In this document: positions 37,424 through 44,733 of the stretch, in pieces
How positions within the stretch are numbered: the stretch's first letter is position 1
Layout of the letters: every line of letters begins with the position of its first letter
Assembly (NCBI RefSeq): GCF_913057115.1
Contig: NZ_CAJXNN010000029.1
Coordinates: forward strand, 1-44,733
Origin: an uncultured Roseovarius sp.
GTDB lineage: Bacteria; Pseudomonadota; Alphaproteobacteria; Rhodobacterales; Rhodobacteraceae
DNA length: 44,733 nucleotides
Reading direction: 5' to 3'
The notes under the pieces: generated by a model
Seen by the model: only the letters and a program-made list of their open reading frames with translations
The model's database searches: none
Told to the model about the DNA's origin: nothing
Position numbers and translations under genes: made by a program

Positions 37424-37483
37424 CAGTCGCGGAACGAGGGACAGTGAAGTGAAACGCCGGTGTTCCATTCCGACGTTTCTGAA
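37393..37483 (-). ncRNA. Candidate small RNA with two hairpins
   Basis: Upstream of the terminator on the minus strand is a second hairpin: GAAACGTCGG (37479-37470) with CCGGCGTTTC (37460-37451), ten pairs counting one G-U, and a 9-nt loop. A single-stranded linker containing CTGTCCCTCGTTCC joins it to the terminator. TATCTA (about 37491-37496 on the minus strand) could be a -10 box; no good -35 is visible. It could equally be the 3' untranslated end of the zinc-ribbon gene. Confidence 0.35.
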
Positions 37484-37563
37484 CAATAGATAGGGACGCG
37501 ATTCAAAATAAAAAGCCTTGGTAAACGCCTTGTGACCATGCCCGGCTTATCGGCGGATTTCTG

Positions 37564-37902
37564 CTAATCGAAAATATCCTCGATCCCGTCCCAAAGCTCA
37601 TCCATCACACGGTACGCCAATGATTTGCGTGGCTTACGGCGCTTTGTTCGCTTTCGCTCACCGCCGAGCGCATGGGCACGTTCGGCGGCCCAATCCACCT
37701 TGACCCGCCGCCGCGCGCCGGGCCGCTTGGGCGCTGTCGCCGCAGGCGCGCGCTTGCGCGGGCTCTGCGTGGCCTTGGGCAAGGCCTTCATTTCATGCAA
37801 GGGCGCGCCACAGGCCGAACACATCAGCTCATGCCGCCCCTGATCCAAAATCAGGGCCGCGCGCGTCCCGCAATAGCAGCATGTGGCAATTTTTGGTCCC
37901 AT
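37564..37902 (-). CDS. Small zinc-ribbon protein
   Basis: A 112-residue protein with an N-terminal zinc ribbon, CCYCGTRA at 8-15 and CSACGAPL at 28-35 (two CxxC knuckles), then a long Lys/Arg/Pro-rich basic segment (45-95) and an acidic end (DELWDGIEDIFD). It may bind nucleic acid. Similar short proteins are common in rhodobacteria, without known function. Confidence 0.8.
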   Translation of the reverse strand: MGPKIATCCYCGTRAALILDQGRHELMCSACGAPLHEMKALPKATQSPRKRAPAATAPKRPGARRRVKVDWAAERAHALGGERKRTKRRKPRKSLAYRVMDELWDGIEDIFD

Positions 37903-38031
37903 TCGGCCCCGCGTTGTCCGTTAGAGGTCAAGATATTGGCATGACCGCGTTTTCCAAGCCCCGCATCAGCCAAGTTTTCGCGATTCCCGCGATACGTGTT
38001 ATTCTATCCTCAAATTCTAAGGAGGATTGGC

Positions 38032-38904
38032 ATGCCCCAGCCCCCCAATGCCGCCCTACCCGATGACCTACCCTTCGCGCTTAGCCTAAGGCGCGTCAAT
38101 CGCGGCGTGGGCTATGTGGCGCTCTTCCTGCCGGTGATCCTGATCGCGCTGACGATCTTCACCAATACCTGCTTCAACCAATCCATAAGCCATTACTACT
38201 ATAGCCGCATCGGTGGCGATATTTTCGTTGGCGCGCTCACCTTAATCGGCCTGCTGTTGACCTTTTTCTACAGCTTCCGCACCAAGACGGTCGATGGTTA
38301 CCTGCGGCACTATTGGTACGATATCTGGCTGATCAAGCTGGCCGGAGTTTCGGCCTTTCTTATTGCCTATTCCCCCACCACCGGGTCTGGCTGCGATTAT
38401 AACGGGGCCGAAGTGGCGCGCACGTTTCTCACCTCGGCCAGCGGTTTTGCCCCGCCAGCCTCGGGTGTCACCGGCGCGCTGTCTTACGACATGTGGGCCA
38501 CCTTCCCGGTCTTTGGCGCGCCCGAAAACGTGCCGATCCTCCTGCAATCGCTGCATTTTGGCGGTGCAGCGGTGATGTTCACGATCCTTGGCTATTTTTC
38601 CTACTTCGTTTTCACCCGAATCAACTCCTTCGCCTCGGTGATCGAAGGCAGCCGCAAAGGATTTCGCAACGTCTGGTATCGCGCGCTTGGCGTTCTGATC
38701 TTTGCCTGCGTGGCGATCATGGGCGGGGCGGCCATCCTGACCAAGCTCATCCTGTCGCCCGAGGCGGCACAGGCCTTTCTTGAGGTCTGGAACCACTGGC
38801 GGCTGACCTTCATCCTCGAATCCGTCGCCTTGATGAGTTTCGGCTTAAGCTGGATGATCAAGGGCCGGTTTATCAAATCCTTTGAAGATGGAGCTGAACA
38901 CTAG
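38032..38904 (+). CDS. Unknown polytopic membrane protein
   Basis: A 290-residue protein with about seven hydrophobic segments. A conserved-looking patch, SISHYYYSRIGGDIFVGALT, ends the first periplasmic loop and starts the second helix, recalling DUF998-type membrane proteins. An insertion at 120-150 has a GSGCDYNG motif. The start ATG follows a perfect AAGGAGG. Its stop codon shares the palindrome CTAG with the stop of the convergent rlmB gene. Confidence 0.75.
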   Translation: MPQPPNAALPDDLPFALSLRRVNRGVGYVALFLPVILIALTIFTNTCFNQSISHYYYSRIGGDIFVGALTLIGLLLTFFYSFRTKTVDGYLRHYWYDIWLIKLAGVSAFLIAYSPTTGSGCDYNGAEVARTFLTSASGFAPPASGVTGALSYDMWATFPVFGAPENVPILLQSLHFGGAAVMFTILGYFSYFVFTRINSFASVIEGSRKGFRNVWYRALGVLIFACVAIMGGAAILTKLILSPEAAQAFLEVWNHWRLTFILESVALMSFGLSWMIKGRFIKSFEDGAEH

Positions 38905-39683
38905 GGCCTTGCCGCATAAAGCGCCACGGCGGCGGCATTGGAGACATTGAGCGAGCCGAAGGCACCGGCAAACTCGATCCGCACAAGCGCATCGCAGGTC
39001 TCGCGCGTCTTTTGCCGCAAGCCCGGCCCCTCGGCCCCCAGAACCAGCGCCACGGGCCTATCGCGCCGGCCTTCCATGGCCTCTTCGATGGTCTGCTCGG
39101 CCTCCCCCGCCAGCCCAAGCACAAGATAGCCCATGCCCTGCAATTCCTTGATCGCATCGGCCAGATTACGCACCTGCACATAGGGTTGCCGCTCAAGCGC
39201 GCCACTGGCGGTTTTGGCCAAGGCCCCGGTTTCGGGCGCGGAATGGTGGCGCGGGGCCACGACGGCGCAGGCGCCGAACACCTCGGCCGAGCGCAGGATC
39301 GCGCCCACGTTATGCGGGTCGGTCACCCGGTCCAGCATCACGACACGCGGCACGCCTGCCGCCCCGCCAAGCGCCAACTCCGACAATGGCCCCCAGTCGA
39401 GGGGCTTCACCTCCAGGGCCGCCCCTTGATGCACCGACTGTGGGTCAAGCGGCGCGGTGAACTTGCGCGGGTCGGCCATCTCGGGCGCGATCCCGGCCTG
39501 CGCAATCGCCTCGGACAGTTTGTCGGCAGCGTTCTTGGTGACAATCAACCGCAGTTTTTCACGTGCTGGATTCATCAGCGCATCGCGCACGGCATGCAGC
39601 CCGAAAAGCCAAACTGTTTCCCGCGTATTCTCGCGCTTTGCCTGTTCTTTTTCGATCACCCATTTGGGTTTTTTCGCTGCCAT
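38901..39683 (-). CDS. rlmB: 23S rRNA (guanosine-2'-O)-methyltransferase RlmB-like
   Basis: This 260-residue SPOUT methyltransferase has an N-terminal substrate-binding domain (WLFGLHAVRDALMNPAREKL) and a C-terminal knot with VMLDRVTDPHNVGAILRSAE, ALVLGAEGPGLRQ and GSLNVSNAAAVALYA. These match the TrmH/RlmB group modifying G2251 of 23S rRNA. The start at 39683 is chosen because the frame further upstream (to 39899) runs antisense through the tRNA-Tyr gene. Confidence 0.92.
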   Translation of the reverse strand: MAAKKPKWVIEKEQAKRENTRETVWLFGLHAVRDALMNPAREKLRLIVTKNAADKLSEAIAQAGIAPEMADPRKFTAPLDPQSVHQGAALEVKPLDWGPLSELALGGAAGVPRVVMLDRVTDPHNVGAILRSAEVFGACAVVAPRHHSAPETGALAKTASGALERQPYVQVRNLADAIKELQGMGYLVLGLAGEAEQTIEEAMEGRRDRPVALVLGAEGPGLRQKTRETCDALVRIEFAGAFGSLNVSNAAAVALYAARP

Positions 39684-39814
39684 TTGCCACCTCTCGTACC
39701 AAGCGCCGACAATGCGTGCCGGCGCGCCGCACCGCAAGGCATTTTCGCCTTGACGCCCCACGGCACGATCCCTAAATACGCCCCCACGCCACGGGTCAAG
39801 GCCCGATGGAAAGT

Positions 39815-39898
39815 GGGCGACAGGCCGCAAGGTGTGGCAGGGGACTGTAACTCCCTCGCGGAGACGCACGCTAGGTTCGATTCCTAGGTCGCCCACCA
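39815..39898 (+). tRNA. tRNA-Tyr (anticodon GTA)
   Basis: A class II tRNA of 84 nt including CCA: acceptor GGGCGAC with GTCGCCC, anticodon stem GGGGA/TCCCT around loop CTGTAAC (GTA), a long variable arm (CGCGGAGACGCACG), and T-arm CTAGG-TTCGATT-CCTAG. Discriminator A, then encoded CCA. Confidence 0.95.
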
Positions 39899-39913
39899 CT
39901 TTCCCCCGGTAAA

Positions 39914-40636
39914 TCAGGTCACAAGCCGAAACAGCGCCATGGTCGCCGTGCTCATCCCCAAGGCCCAGCCAAAGGATGTCAGCGTGCCGATGATGACGTA
40001 TTCGCTGGCCTTTTGTTGCTTGGTGGCCTCGAAGCGCAAAAGCGATTTGGCCGCGATGAGAAAGCCGACTCCCGTTGGCTCGCCCATGGCGATCAGCAGG
40101 AAAATCACCGCCCGTTCCAGCCGCCCGATCATTTGCCCCGCGTTTGCAAGGCCCTGCGCCTTGAAGGCTTGGGCATAGGGGGCGGTGATCAGGCCCACGG
40201 CATACCCCCCGGCAATCACCGTCAGGATCAAACCGGATATAACCACGGCAGGCCCTACCAAGAGGTCAAGCCACGGTGCCCACAGGCCGCCTGCTACGGC
40301 CTCGGGCCAGATCAAGACCGCCGCCGCAAGGCTGACCAAATGCGCCAGTTGATCCACGGCAAACGCGGTGAACGATCTGCGCCAGCTTTCGGGCAAGGCA
40401 TAGGTCTTGATCCCGTCAATCACCAAATGCGCCACGGCGACCGTCGCCGCCACATGGGCCGCCCCGCCCAGCGCCGCAAGGCTCAGGCCAAAGACGACCC
40501 CGATATGCAGAATGAACACGCCCGGATGGCGCTTGGAGTCGACCATGCCCTTGGTCTGACACACAAAATCGGCCAGCACATGCGCCAGCAGAAGCGCAAT
40601 GAACCCTGCGGTCATCTCGGGCGTGAGAGCAATCAT
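39914..40636 (-). CDS. DUF3307 membrane protein
   Basis: A 240-residue protein with about six to seven helices. The N-terminus is the DUF3307 hallmark: LLLAHVLADFVCQTKGMVDS, then HIGVVF and AHLVIDGIKTY. Function is unknown. It starts 31 bp after the SatD-like gene stop. SatD and DUF3307 genes form a recurrent pair, suggesting shared regulation or function. The start at 40636 (MIALTPEMTAGF) is the first Met of the domain. Confidence 0.85.
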   Translation of the reverse strand: MIALTPEMTAGFIALLLAHVLADFVCQTKGMVDSKRHPGVFILHIGVVFGLSLAALGGAAHVAATVAVAHLVIDGIKTYALPESWRRSFTAFAVDQLAHLVSLAAAVLIWPEAVAGGLWAPWLDLLVGPAVVISGLILTVIAGGYAVGLITAPYAQAFKAQGLANAGQMIGRLERAVIFLLIAMGEPTGVGFLIAAKSLLRFEATKQQKASEYVIIGTLTSFGWALGMSTATMALFRLVT

Positions 40637-40667
40637 ATCGGCTTGCCTTGAAAAAAAGAAAGCATGT

Positions 40668-41273
40668 TCACTTGCCCTCCTCCAAAGCCTCAAGCGCCGC
40701 CTCGATCGCCGGATACCCTGCCGCCCAAAGCGCCTGATCCACCGCTTGCCGGGTGATGCCCAAGCGCGCGGCGGCCTCGGACCGCGGCCCCGATCCGGGT
40801 GGCAATTGCTCGGCCATGGCGCGGGCCTGCGCGGGAGTCCAGCCCTGCGCGATATGATCGGCCAGCCGCGCCGCCGCCGCCGAAGCACCTCCGCCCGCAT
40901 CGTCAAGATACCGCCCCGAAGGCAGCTTTTCCAACAACCGCCCCGAGGCGGTGAACCCCGCCCCATGCGCCGTGTTGGGGTCTTTCCCCGGCATCTGCCC
41001 CGGCCCCACGGCCAAGGCAATGCGCGTGGCGCGGGTTTTGCCCAAGCGCCGCAGACAGGCCGTGATATAAAGCGCCGCCCGCAAGCCCAGCGCAGGCGCA
41101 TCAAATGCCAACTGCCACGCATCCCCGCCCCGACGGGCAAAGCCCCACTGGCTTACACCCGGCCATGCGCGCACGTCTCGCGACGCCAAGGCCACCGCCT
41201 CAAGCGTCGCCTCCAGCGCCTCGACCTCCAAATCCGAGGACTCCACGATATCGCCAGTCAAAACCACAAACAT
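40668..41273 (-). CDS. SatD-like regulatory protein
   Basis: A 201-residue protein beginning MFVVLTGDIVESSDLEVEAL, the SatD family start; a Met at 41285 would add four residues. The N-terminal half resembles a nucleotidyl-cyclase-like fold (FARRGGDAWQLAFDAPALGL), and the C-terminal third has a helix-turn-helix (RSEAAARLGITRQAVDQALW). It likely binds the CTTGC/GCAAG sites at 41278-41325 and regulates itself and the DUF3307 gene. It is cotranscribed with that gene. Confidence 0.75.
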   Translation of the reverse strand: MFVVLTGDIVESSDLEVEALEATLEAVALASRDVRAWPGVSQWGFARRGGDAWQLAFDAPALGLRAALYITACLRRLGKTRATRIALAVGPGQMPGKDPNTAHGAGFTASGRLLEKLPSGRYLDDAGGGASAAAARLADHIAQGWTPAQARAMAEQLPPGSGPRSEAAARLGITRQAVDQALWAAGYPAIEAALEALEEGK

Positions 41274-41277
41274 GCGC

Positions 41278-41325
41278 GCAAGCATAAACGCTTTCTTGCT
41301 TTAAAAGCAAGCAAAATAACTTGCT
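41278..41325 (-). promoter_or_regulatory. CTTGC/GCAAG operator upstream of the SatD-like gene
   Basis: A 17-bp near-perfect palindrome CTTGCTTTAAAAGCAAG (41295-41311) is flanked by half-sites GCAAGC (41278-41283), overlapping GCAAGC (41307-41312) and CTTGC (41320-41324). All lie between the gene start and about 50 bp upstream, where a repressor could block transcription or translation. The A+T-rich centre could include a -10 region. Confidence 0.65.
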
Positions 41326-41422
41326 CGCCAATTAGACCTGTATTTGCCCAAACTCTCCCCTTCTGCCACTGCCGCATCCCCCCTATACTGCCCGCAAATA
41401 TAACGAGGGTCAGAGGGTGAGC

Positions 41423-42436
41423 ATGGCCAAAAAGGCGAAACAGGCAAAGCCGACACAGCCATTCAACATCGTCATCGTCGGCCAAGGTGGACGGTTGCAA
41501 TACGAGGCGGTGATTTTCGCCGCCTCCCTGCGCGAGACAAGCCCCGGGTTCAAAGGCCGCCTGATCGTGGCCGAGCCGCAAAATGGTCCGCTGTGGGGCA
41601 AAGACCCCAGCATGCGCGGCGGTCAGACCCGCAAGCTTTTGGAAGACCTAGGGGCCGAGATCATCCCCTTTCAATCGCGCCATTTCGGGGCCAGCTATCC
41701 CAACGGAAACAAGATCGAAGCCCTGCTGGCCATGCCCGAAGGCGAACCATTCGTGTTCTTCGACACCGACACGCTTGTCACCGGCGATATAACCAGCGTG
41801 CCCTTTGATTTCGCCCGCCCACAGGCGTCGATGAAGCGTGAAAACACATGGCCCGAGATCCAGCTTTACGGTCCCGGGCTTACCGCCACGTGGAAATCGC
41901 TATACGACAAGTTCGGCCTCGATTTCGAAAGCTCGCTCGACACCTCCTACCCGGATGAATTCTGGCGGCGCTATCTCTATTTCAACGCCGGGTTCTTCTA
42001 CTACCAATGCCCCCGCGCCTTCGGGCAGCGTTTCCTGGACTACGCCCTTGCCATCCGCGATGACGCGCCGCCCGAACTGGTTTGTCAATCGCTTGACCCA
42101 TGGCTCGATCAAGTGGCCCTGCCCTTGGTGATCCACAGTTTTGGCGGGGGCTACGGTTGCCTGCCCGATGGCTATCTCGACGGCGACATCACCTGTCATT
42201 ATCGTTTCCTGCCGCTGCTGTACGCCCGCGAATCCGACCACGCGGTCGAGGTGCTGGAACGAGTGACCGCGCCCAATGGCGTCAAAAAGGTTCTCAAGAA
42301 CCACGATCCGATGAAATTCATGATTTACCACGGTCGCGGACATAAGGTGCGGGACCTGTTTGACCGCGATGACTTGCCTCGCAAGGAGCAAGCCATCCGC
42401 AACCGCATCCGCCGCAATGGCTTCTGGATGCGCTGA
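41423..42436 (+). CDS. Uncharacterised protein with glycosyltransferase-like DxD motif
   Basis: A 337-residue soluble protein. After a Lys-rich start, FNIVIVGQGGRLQYEAVIFA suggests a nucleotide-sugar-type Rossmann strand. FVFFDTDTLVTGDITSVPF carries a DTD motif typical of GT-A glycosyltransferases, and YLYFNAGFFYYQCPRAFGQR fits the following acceptor region. Substrates cannot be told. The ATG at 41423 follows AGAGGG; a GTG at 41417 is also in frame. It is a stand-alone gene. Confidence 0.65.
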   Translation: MAKKAKQAKPTQPFNIVIVGQGGRLQYEAVIFAASLRETSPGFKGRLIVAEPQNGPLWGKDPSMRGGQTRKLLEDLGAEIIPFQSRHFGASYPNGNKIEALLAMPEGEPFVFFDTDTLVTGDITSVPFDFARPQASMKRENTWPEIQLYGPGLTATWKSLYDKFGLDFESSLDTSYPDEFWRRYLYFNAGFFYYQCPRAFGQRFLDYALAIRDDAPPELVCQSLDPWLDQVALPLVIHSFGGGYGCLPDGYLDGDITCHYRFLPLLYARESDHAVEVLERVTAPNGVKKVLKNHDPMKFMIYHGRGHKVRDLFDRDDLPRKEQAIRNRIRRNGFWMR

Positions 42437-42602
42437 GCCTGCGCCGCAAAGACGATATTCCCCTGCCAAGCCCGTATCGCGAATACCCGACTACGAAACC
42501 ACCCCCTGGCGGAACGCCATCCCGCGCCTTGCAGGGCCAGTTGTTCCCCTCCCCTGAATGGCCTAGACAGATGGCAACACATTCCAAGGGAGAGATGATC
42601 CA

Positions 42603-43883
42603 ATGGCCTATGGCTTCGATACATTGCAAATCCACGCGGGCGCACGGCCCGATCCGGCCACCGGCGCGCGGCAGGTGCCGATCTACCAGACAACGGCCTA
42701 TGTTTTCCGCGATGCCGAGCATGCGGCGGCGCTCTTCAACCTGCAGGAGGTGGGCTATATCTATTCGCGCCTCACCAACCCCACCGTCGCCTCGCTGCAG
42801 GAGCGTATCGCGACGCTTGAGGGCGGGGCCGGGGCGGTGTGCTGCTCCTCGGGGCACGCGGCGCAGATCATGGCGCTCTTTCCGCTGATGGGTCCGGGCC
42901 TCAATGTGGTGGTCTCGACCCGGCTTTACGGCGGCTCGATCACGCAATTTTCCCAAACAATCAAGCGCTTCGGCTGGTCGGCGAAGTTCGTGGACTTCGA
43001 CGATCTTGACGCCGTGGAAGCCGCAATTGACGACGATACGCGCGCCGTTTTCTGCGAGTCCATCGCCAACCCTGGTGGCTATATCACTGATCTTGATGCG
43101 ATTTCCGCGATTGCCGACAAGGCGGGCCTGCCACTGATCGTCGATAACACCTCGGCCACGCCGTACCTGTGCCGCCCGATTGAGCATGGCGCGACGCTGG
43201 TGGTGCATTCGATGACCAAGTTCCTGACCGGCAATGGCACCGTCACCGGCGGCTGCGTGGTGGATTCGGGCAATTTCAACTGGTCGGCCTCGGGCAAATT
43301 CCCCTCGCTGAGCGAGCCGGAACCGGCCTACCACGGCCTCAAGTTCCACGAGACCTTCGGCCCGCTGGCCTTCACCTTCCACGGCATCGCCATCGGGTTG
43401 CGCGACCTTGGCATGACCCTCAACCCGCAGGCGGCACACTATACGCTGATGGGGATCGAGACCCTTTCCTTGCGGATGGAGCGCCACGTGGCCAATGCCG
43501 AAAAGGTCGCCGGTTGGCTGGAAAAACATGAGGCGGTAGAAGGGGTTACCTATGCGGGCCTGAAATCCTCGCCCTATCACGACCGGGTTGAACGCATTTG
43601 TCCCAAGGGCGCGGGCGGGCTCTTTACCGTGGCGCTCAAGGGCGGTTATGACGCCTGCGTGAAACTGGTCGATAGCCTTGAGCTGTTCAGCCATGTGGCC
43701 AATCTGGGCGACACCCGGTCGCTGATCATCCACTCGGCCTCGACCACCCACAGGCAGCTGACAGAGGAGCAACAGGTCGCCGCCGGGGCCGCGCCCAACG
43801 TGGTGCGGATTTCCATCGGGATCGAAGACGCCGACGACATCATCGCCGATCTGGAACAGGCCTTGGCGAAGGCCTCGGCCTGA
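42603..43883 (+). CDS. metY: O-acetylhomoserine sulfhydrylase family PLP enzyme
   Basis: This 426-residue Cys/Met-metabolism PLP enzyme likely makes homocysteine from O-acetylhomoserine and sulfide. It shows [74 protein letters not shown] and the PLP-lysine region [16 protein letters not shown]. The length fits MetY rather than the shorter cystathionine enzymes. No SAM-type riboswitch could be seen in the 166-bp leader. A terminator follows. Confidence 0.9.
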   Translation: MAYGFDTLQIHAGARPDPATGARQVPIYQTTAYVFRDAEHAAALFNLQEVGYIYSRLTNPTVASLQERIATLEGGAGAVCCSSGHAAQIMALFPLMGPGLNVVVSTRLYGGSITQFSQTIKRFGWSAKFVDFDDLDAVEAAIDDDTRAVFCESIANPGGYITDLDAISAIADKAGLPLIVDNTSATPYLCRPIEHGATLVVHSMTKFLTGNGTVTGGCVVDSGNFNWSASGKFPSLSEPEPAYHGLKFHETFGPLAFTFHGIAIGLRDLGMTLNPQAAHYTLMGIETLSLRMERHVANAEKVAGWLEKHEAVEGVTYAGLKSSPYHDRVERICPKGAGGLFTVALKGGYDACVKLVDSLELFSHVANLGDTRSLIIHSASTTHRQLTEEQQVAAGAAPNVVRISIGIEDADDIIADLEQALAKASA

Positions 43884-43908
43884 AGAGGTTAACAGGTTGT
43901 GAATAGCG

Positions 43909-43942
43909 AACGGGCCCCGAGCGATTCGGGGCCCGTTTTGCT
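43909..43942 (+). terminator. Rho-independent terminator of metY
   Basis: A perfect 12-bp stem (AACGGGCCCCGA at 43909-43920 and TCGGGGCCCGTT at 43926-43937) with a 5-nt loop continues into TTTTGCTTTG. It lies 25 bp past the metY stop. Confidence 0.9.
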
Positions 43943-43977
43943 TTGTTGACAAGGGCGAGGCGCGATTTTGGGCGGGC

Positions 43978-44093
43978 TGTAACACGTCGGTATTTTGTCG
44001 GTATTGCGTCGGTGTCAGCGCTGCGCGGGGTGCGGATTAACAAGGCGCACGGTGGGCAAGCGTACGAAACGTACGTGGGTTTTGTACGTTTTG
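43978..44093 (+). repeat. 116-bp intergenic element, plus-strand copy
   Basis: It begins TGTAACACGTCGG. GTCGGT begins at 43986, 43997 and 44008, in exact 11-bp steps. It then has TGCGGATTAAC, GGCGCACGGTGGG, and a GTAC block with GTAC at 44062, 44071 and 44084 (steps 9 and 13). The distance from the first GTCGG to the GTAC block is 76 bp, against 75 bp in the copy at 24437-24546. It lies between converging genes. Confidence 0.75.
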
Positions 44094-44100
44094 GCTTTGG

Positions 44101-44733
44101 TTAAGTGAGAACGGCGATGCGCCTTTCAGTCTCGGCAATATGCGGATGATCAGGCGGCAGGGTCGCGCGGAAAATCTCTAAGGCTTGCTCCAGCATCTCA
44201 CGCCCTTCTTCAGCGCGATCCATCTGGCCCAAAAGCTGTCCGAGGTTGCCGAGCCGTATGGCATAGTCCGGATGCCCCTCCCCAATCGTCGCACGGCCAA
44301 TCTCAAGCGCCTCGCGGTAGAGCCCCTCGGCCTGCTCATAGCGCCCCTGCGCCTGCACCACCCCGGCGAGGTTGTTGAGGTGGATGGCATAGTCCGGATG
44401 CGCCTCCCCAATCGTCGCGCGGTCAATCTCAAGCGCCTTGCGGTAAAGCCCCTCTGCCTCCGCATACCGCCCCTGCGCCTGCACCACCCCGGCGAGGTTG
44501 TTGAGGCGGGTGGCATAGTCCGGATGCCCCTCCCCAATCGTCGCACGGGTAATCTCAAGCGCCTCGCGGTAGAGCCCCTCGGCCTCCGCATAGCGCCCCT
44601 GCGCCTGCACCACCCCGGCGAGGTTGTTGAGGCGAATGGCATAGCTCGGATGGCCTTCCCCAATCGTCGCACGGCCAATCTCAAGCGCCTCGCGGTAGAG
44701 CCCCTCGGCCTGCTCATAGCGCCCCTGCGCCTG
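44101..44733 (-). CDS. Tetratricopeptide (kinesin-light-chain-type) repeat protein, 5' end beyond window
   Basis: The last 210 residues of a protein whose frame stays open to the window edge. It is made of 42-residue TPR units of the type GRYEQAEGLYREALEIGRAT followed by IGEGHPDYAIRLNNLAGVV, nearly identical in sequence, then one divergent unit (QLLGQMDRAEEGREMLEQAL) and a cap ending ETERRIAVLT. TPR arrays of this type bind proteins; partners are unknown. Full length cannot be seen. Confidence 0.85.
   Translation of the reverse strand, partial: QAQGRYEQAEGLYREALEIGRATIGEGHPSYAIRLNNLAGVVQAQGRYAEAEGLYREALEITRATIGEGHPDYATRLNNLAGVVQAQGRYAEAEGLYRKALEIDRATIGEAHPDYAIHLNNLAGVVQAQGRYEQAEGLYREALEIGRATIGEGHPDYAIRLGNLGQLLGQMDRAEEGREMLEQALEIFRATLPPDHPHIAETERRIAVLT
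44236..44733 (-). repeat. 126-bp tandem coding repeats in the TPR gene
   Basis: The string CGCCCCTGCGCCT recurs at 44342, 44468, 44594 and 44720, exactly 126 bp apart, and most of each unit is nearly identical at the DNA level. The array continues past the right edge. Such identity points to recent duplication or ongoing gene conversion. Confidence 0.85.

Noticed and set aside
39684..39899. Upstream extension of the rlmB reading frame beginning MVGDLGIEPSVRLREG
   Set aside because: It is antisense to the tRNA-Tyr gene at 39815-39898, a well-known false N-terminus; the family start is at 39683.
42437..42602. Possible SAM-type riboswitch upstream of metY
   Set aside because: I looked for the conserved core of the SAM-II and SAH classes and found no match in the leader.
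44236..44733. CRISPR array
   Set aside because: The 126-bp regular repeats are contiguous coding TPR units without spacers.

Overview
The window looks like a chromosomal segment of a Rhodobacteraceae (roseobacter-type) alphaproteobacterium. The support is high G+C coding sequence, a small Usg protein, the short HisG plus HisZ pair, a porphobilinogen synthase without the zinc cysteine cluster, the rpmH-rnpA-yidD block, and several lineage-typical small proteins (DUF2147, DUF302, a zinc-ribbon protein). All names come from reading translations and motifs by eye; no database search was run.

Layout. 1-3.7 kb: the 5' part of a tRNA-Arg, then a leftward set transcribed as TVP38 membrane protein, MerA-like flavoprotein, sensor histidine kinase. 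3.8-8.3 kb: a strong promoter, rpmH-rnpA-yidD, a TrmJ-type RNA methyltransferase, heme A synthase and an M32 carboxypeptidase. 8.3-12.4 kb: an exopolysaccharide patch (PglF/WbpM-type nucleotide-sugar dehydratase, outer-membrane export lipoprotein, unknown membrane protein). 12.5-22.4 kb: gyrA, usg, a SYLF lipoprotein, hemB, a small membrane protein, mfd and a GNAT acetyltransferase. 22.4-24.6 kb: an accessory patch with a phage-MuF/RNase A-like toxin, its probable immunity gene and unusual intergenic DNA. 24.6-26.4 kb: a metallophosphoesterase and an outer-membrane barrel. 26.4-36.9 kb: most of histidine biosynthesis, as hisS-hisZ-hisG leftward and hisB-hisH, hisA, hisF-hisE rightward, with small unrelated genes between them. 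36.9-44.7 kb: a CoA-binding protein, a possible small RNA, a zinc-ribbon protein, rlmB, tRNA-Tyr, a SatD/DUF3307 pair with a palindromic operator, a DxD protein, an O-acetylhomoserine sulfhydrylase-type enzyme, and a TPR gene running off the edge.

Most of the window is ordinary housekeeping sequence. The least ordinary parts are: (1) the orphan MuF-type polymorphic toxin with an immunity gene; (2) a family of intergenic repeats, including a roughly 116-bp element present twice in opposite orientation, built from three GTCGGT units spaced exactly 11 bp apart followed by GTAC sites spaced 9 and 13 bp apart, with partial copies elsewhere; (3) a pair of perfect or near-perfect hairpins with mutually complementary loops just downstream of the immunity gene; and (4) a CTTGC/GCAAG operator in front of the SatD-like gene.
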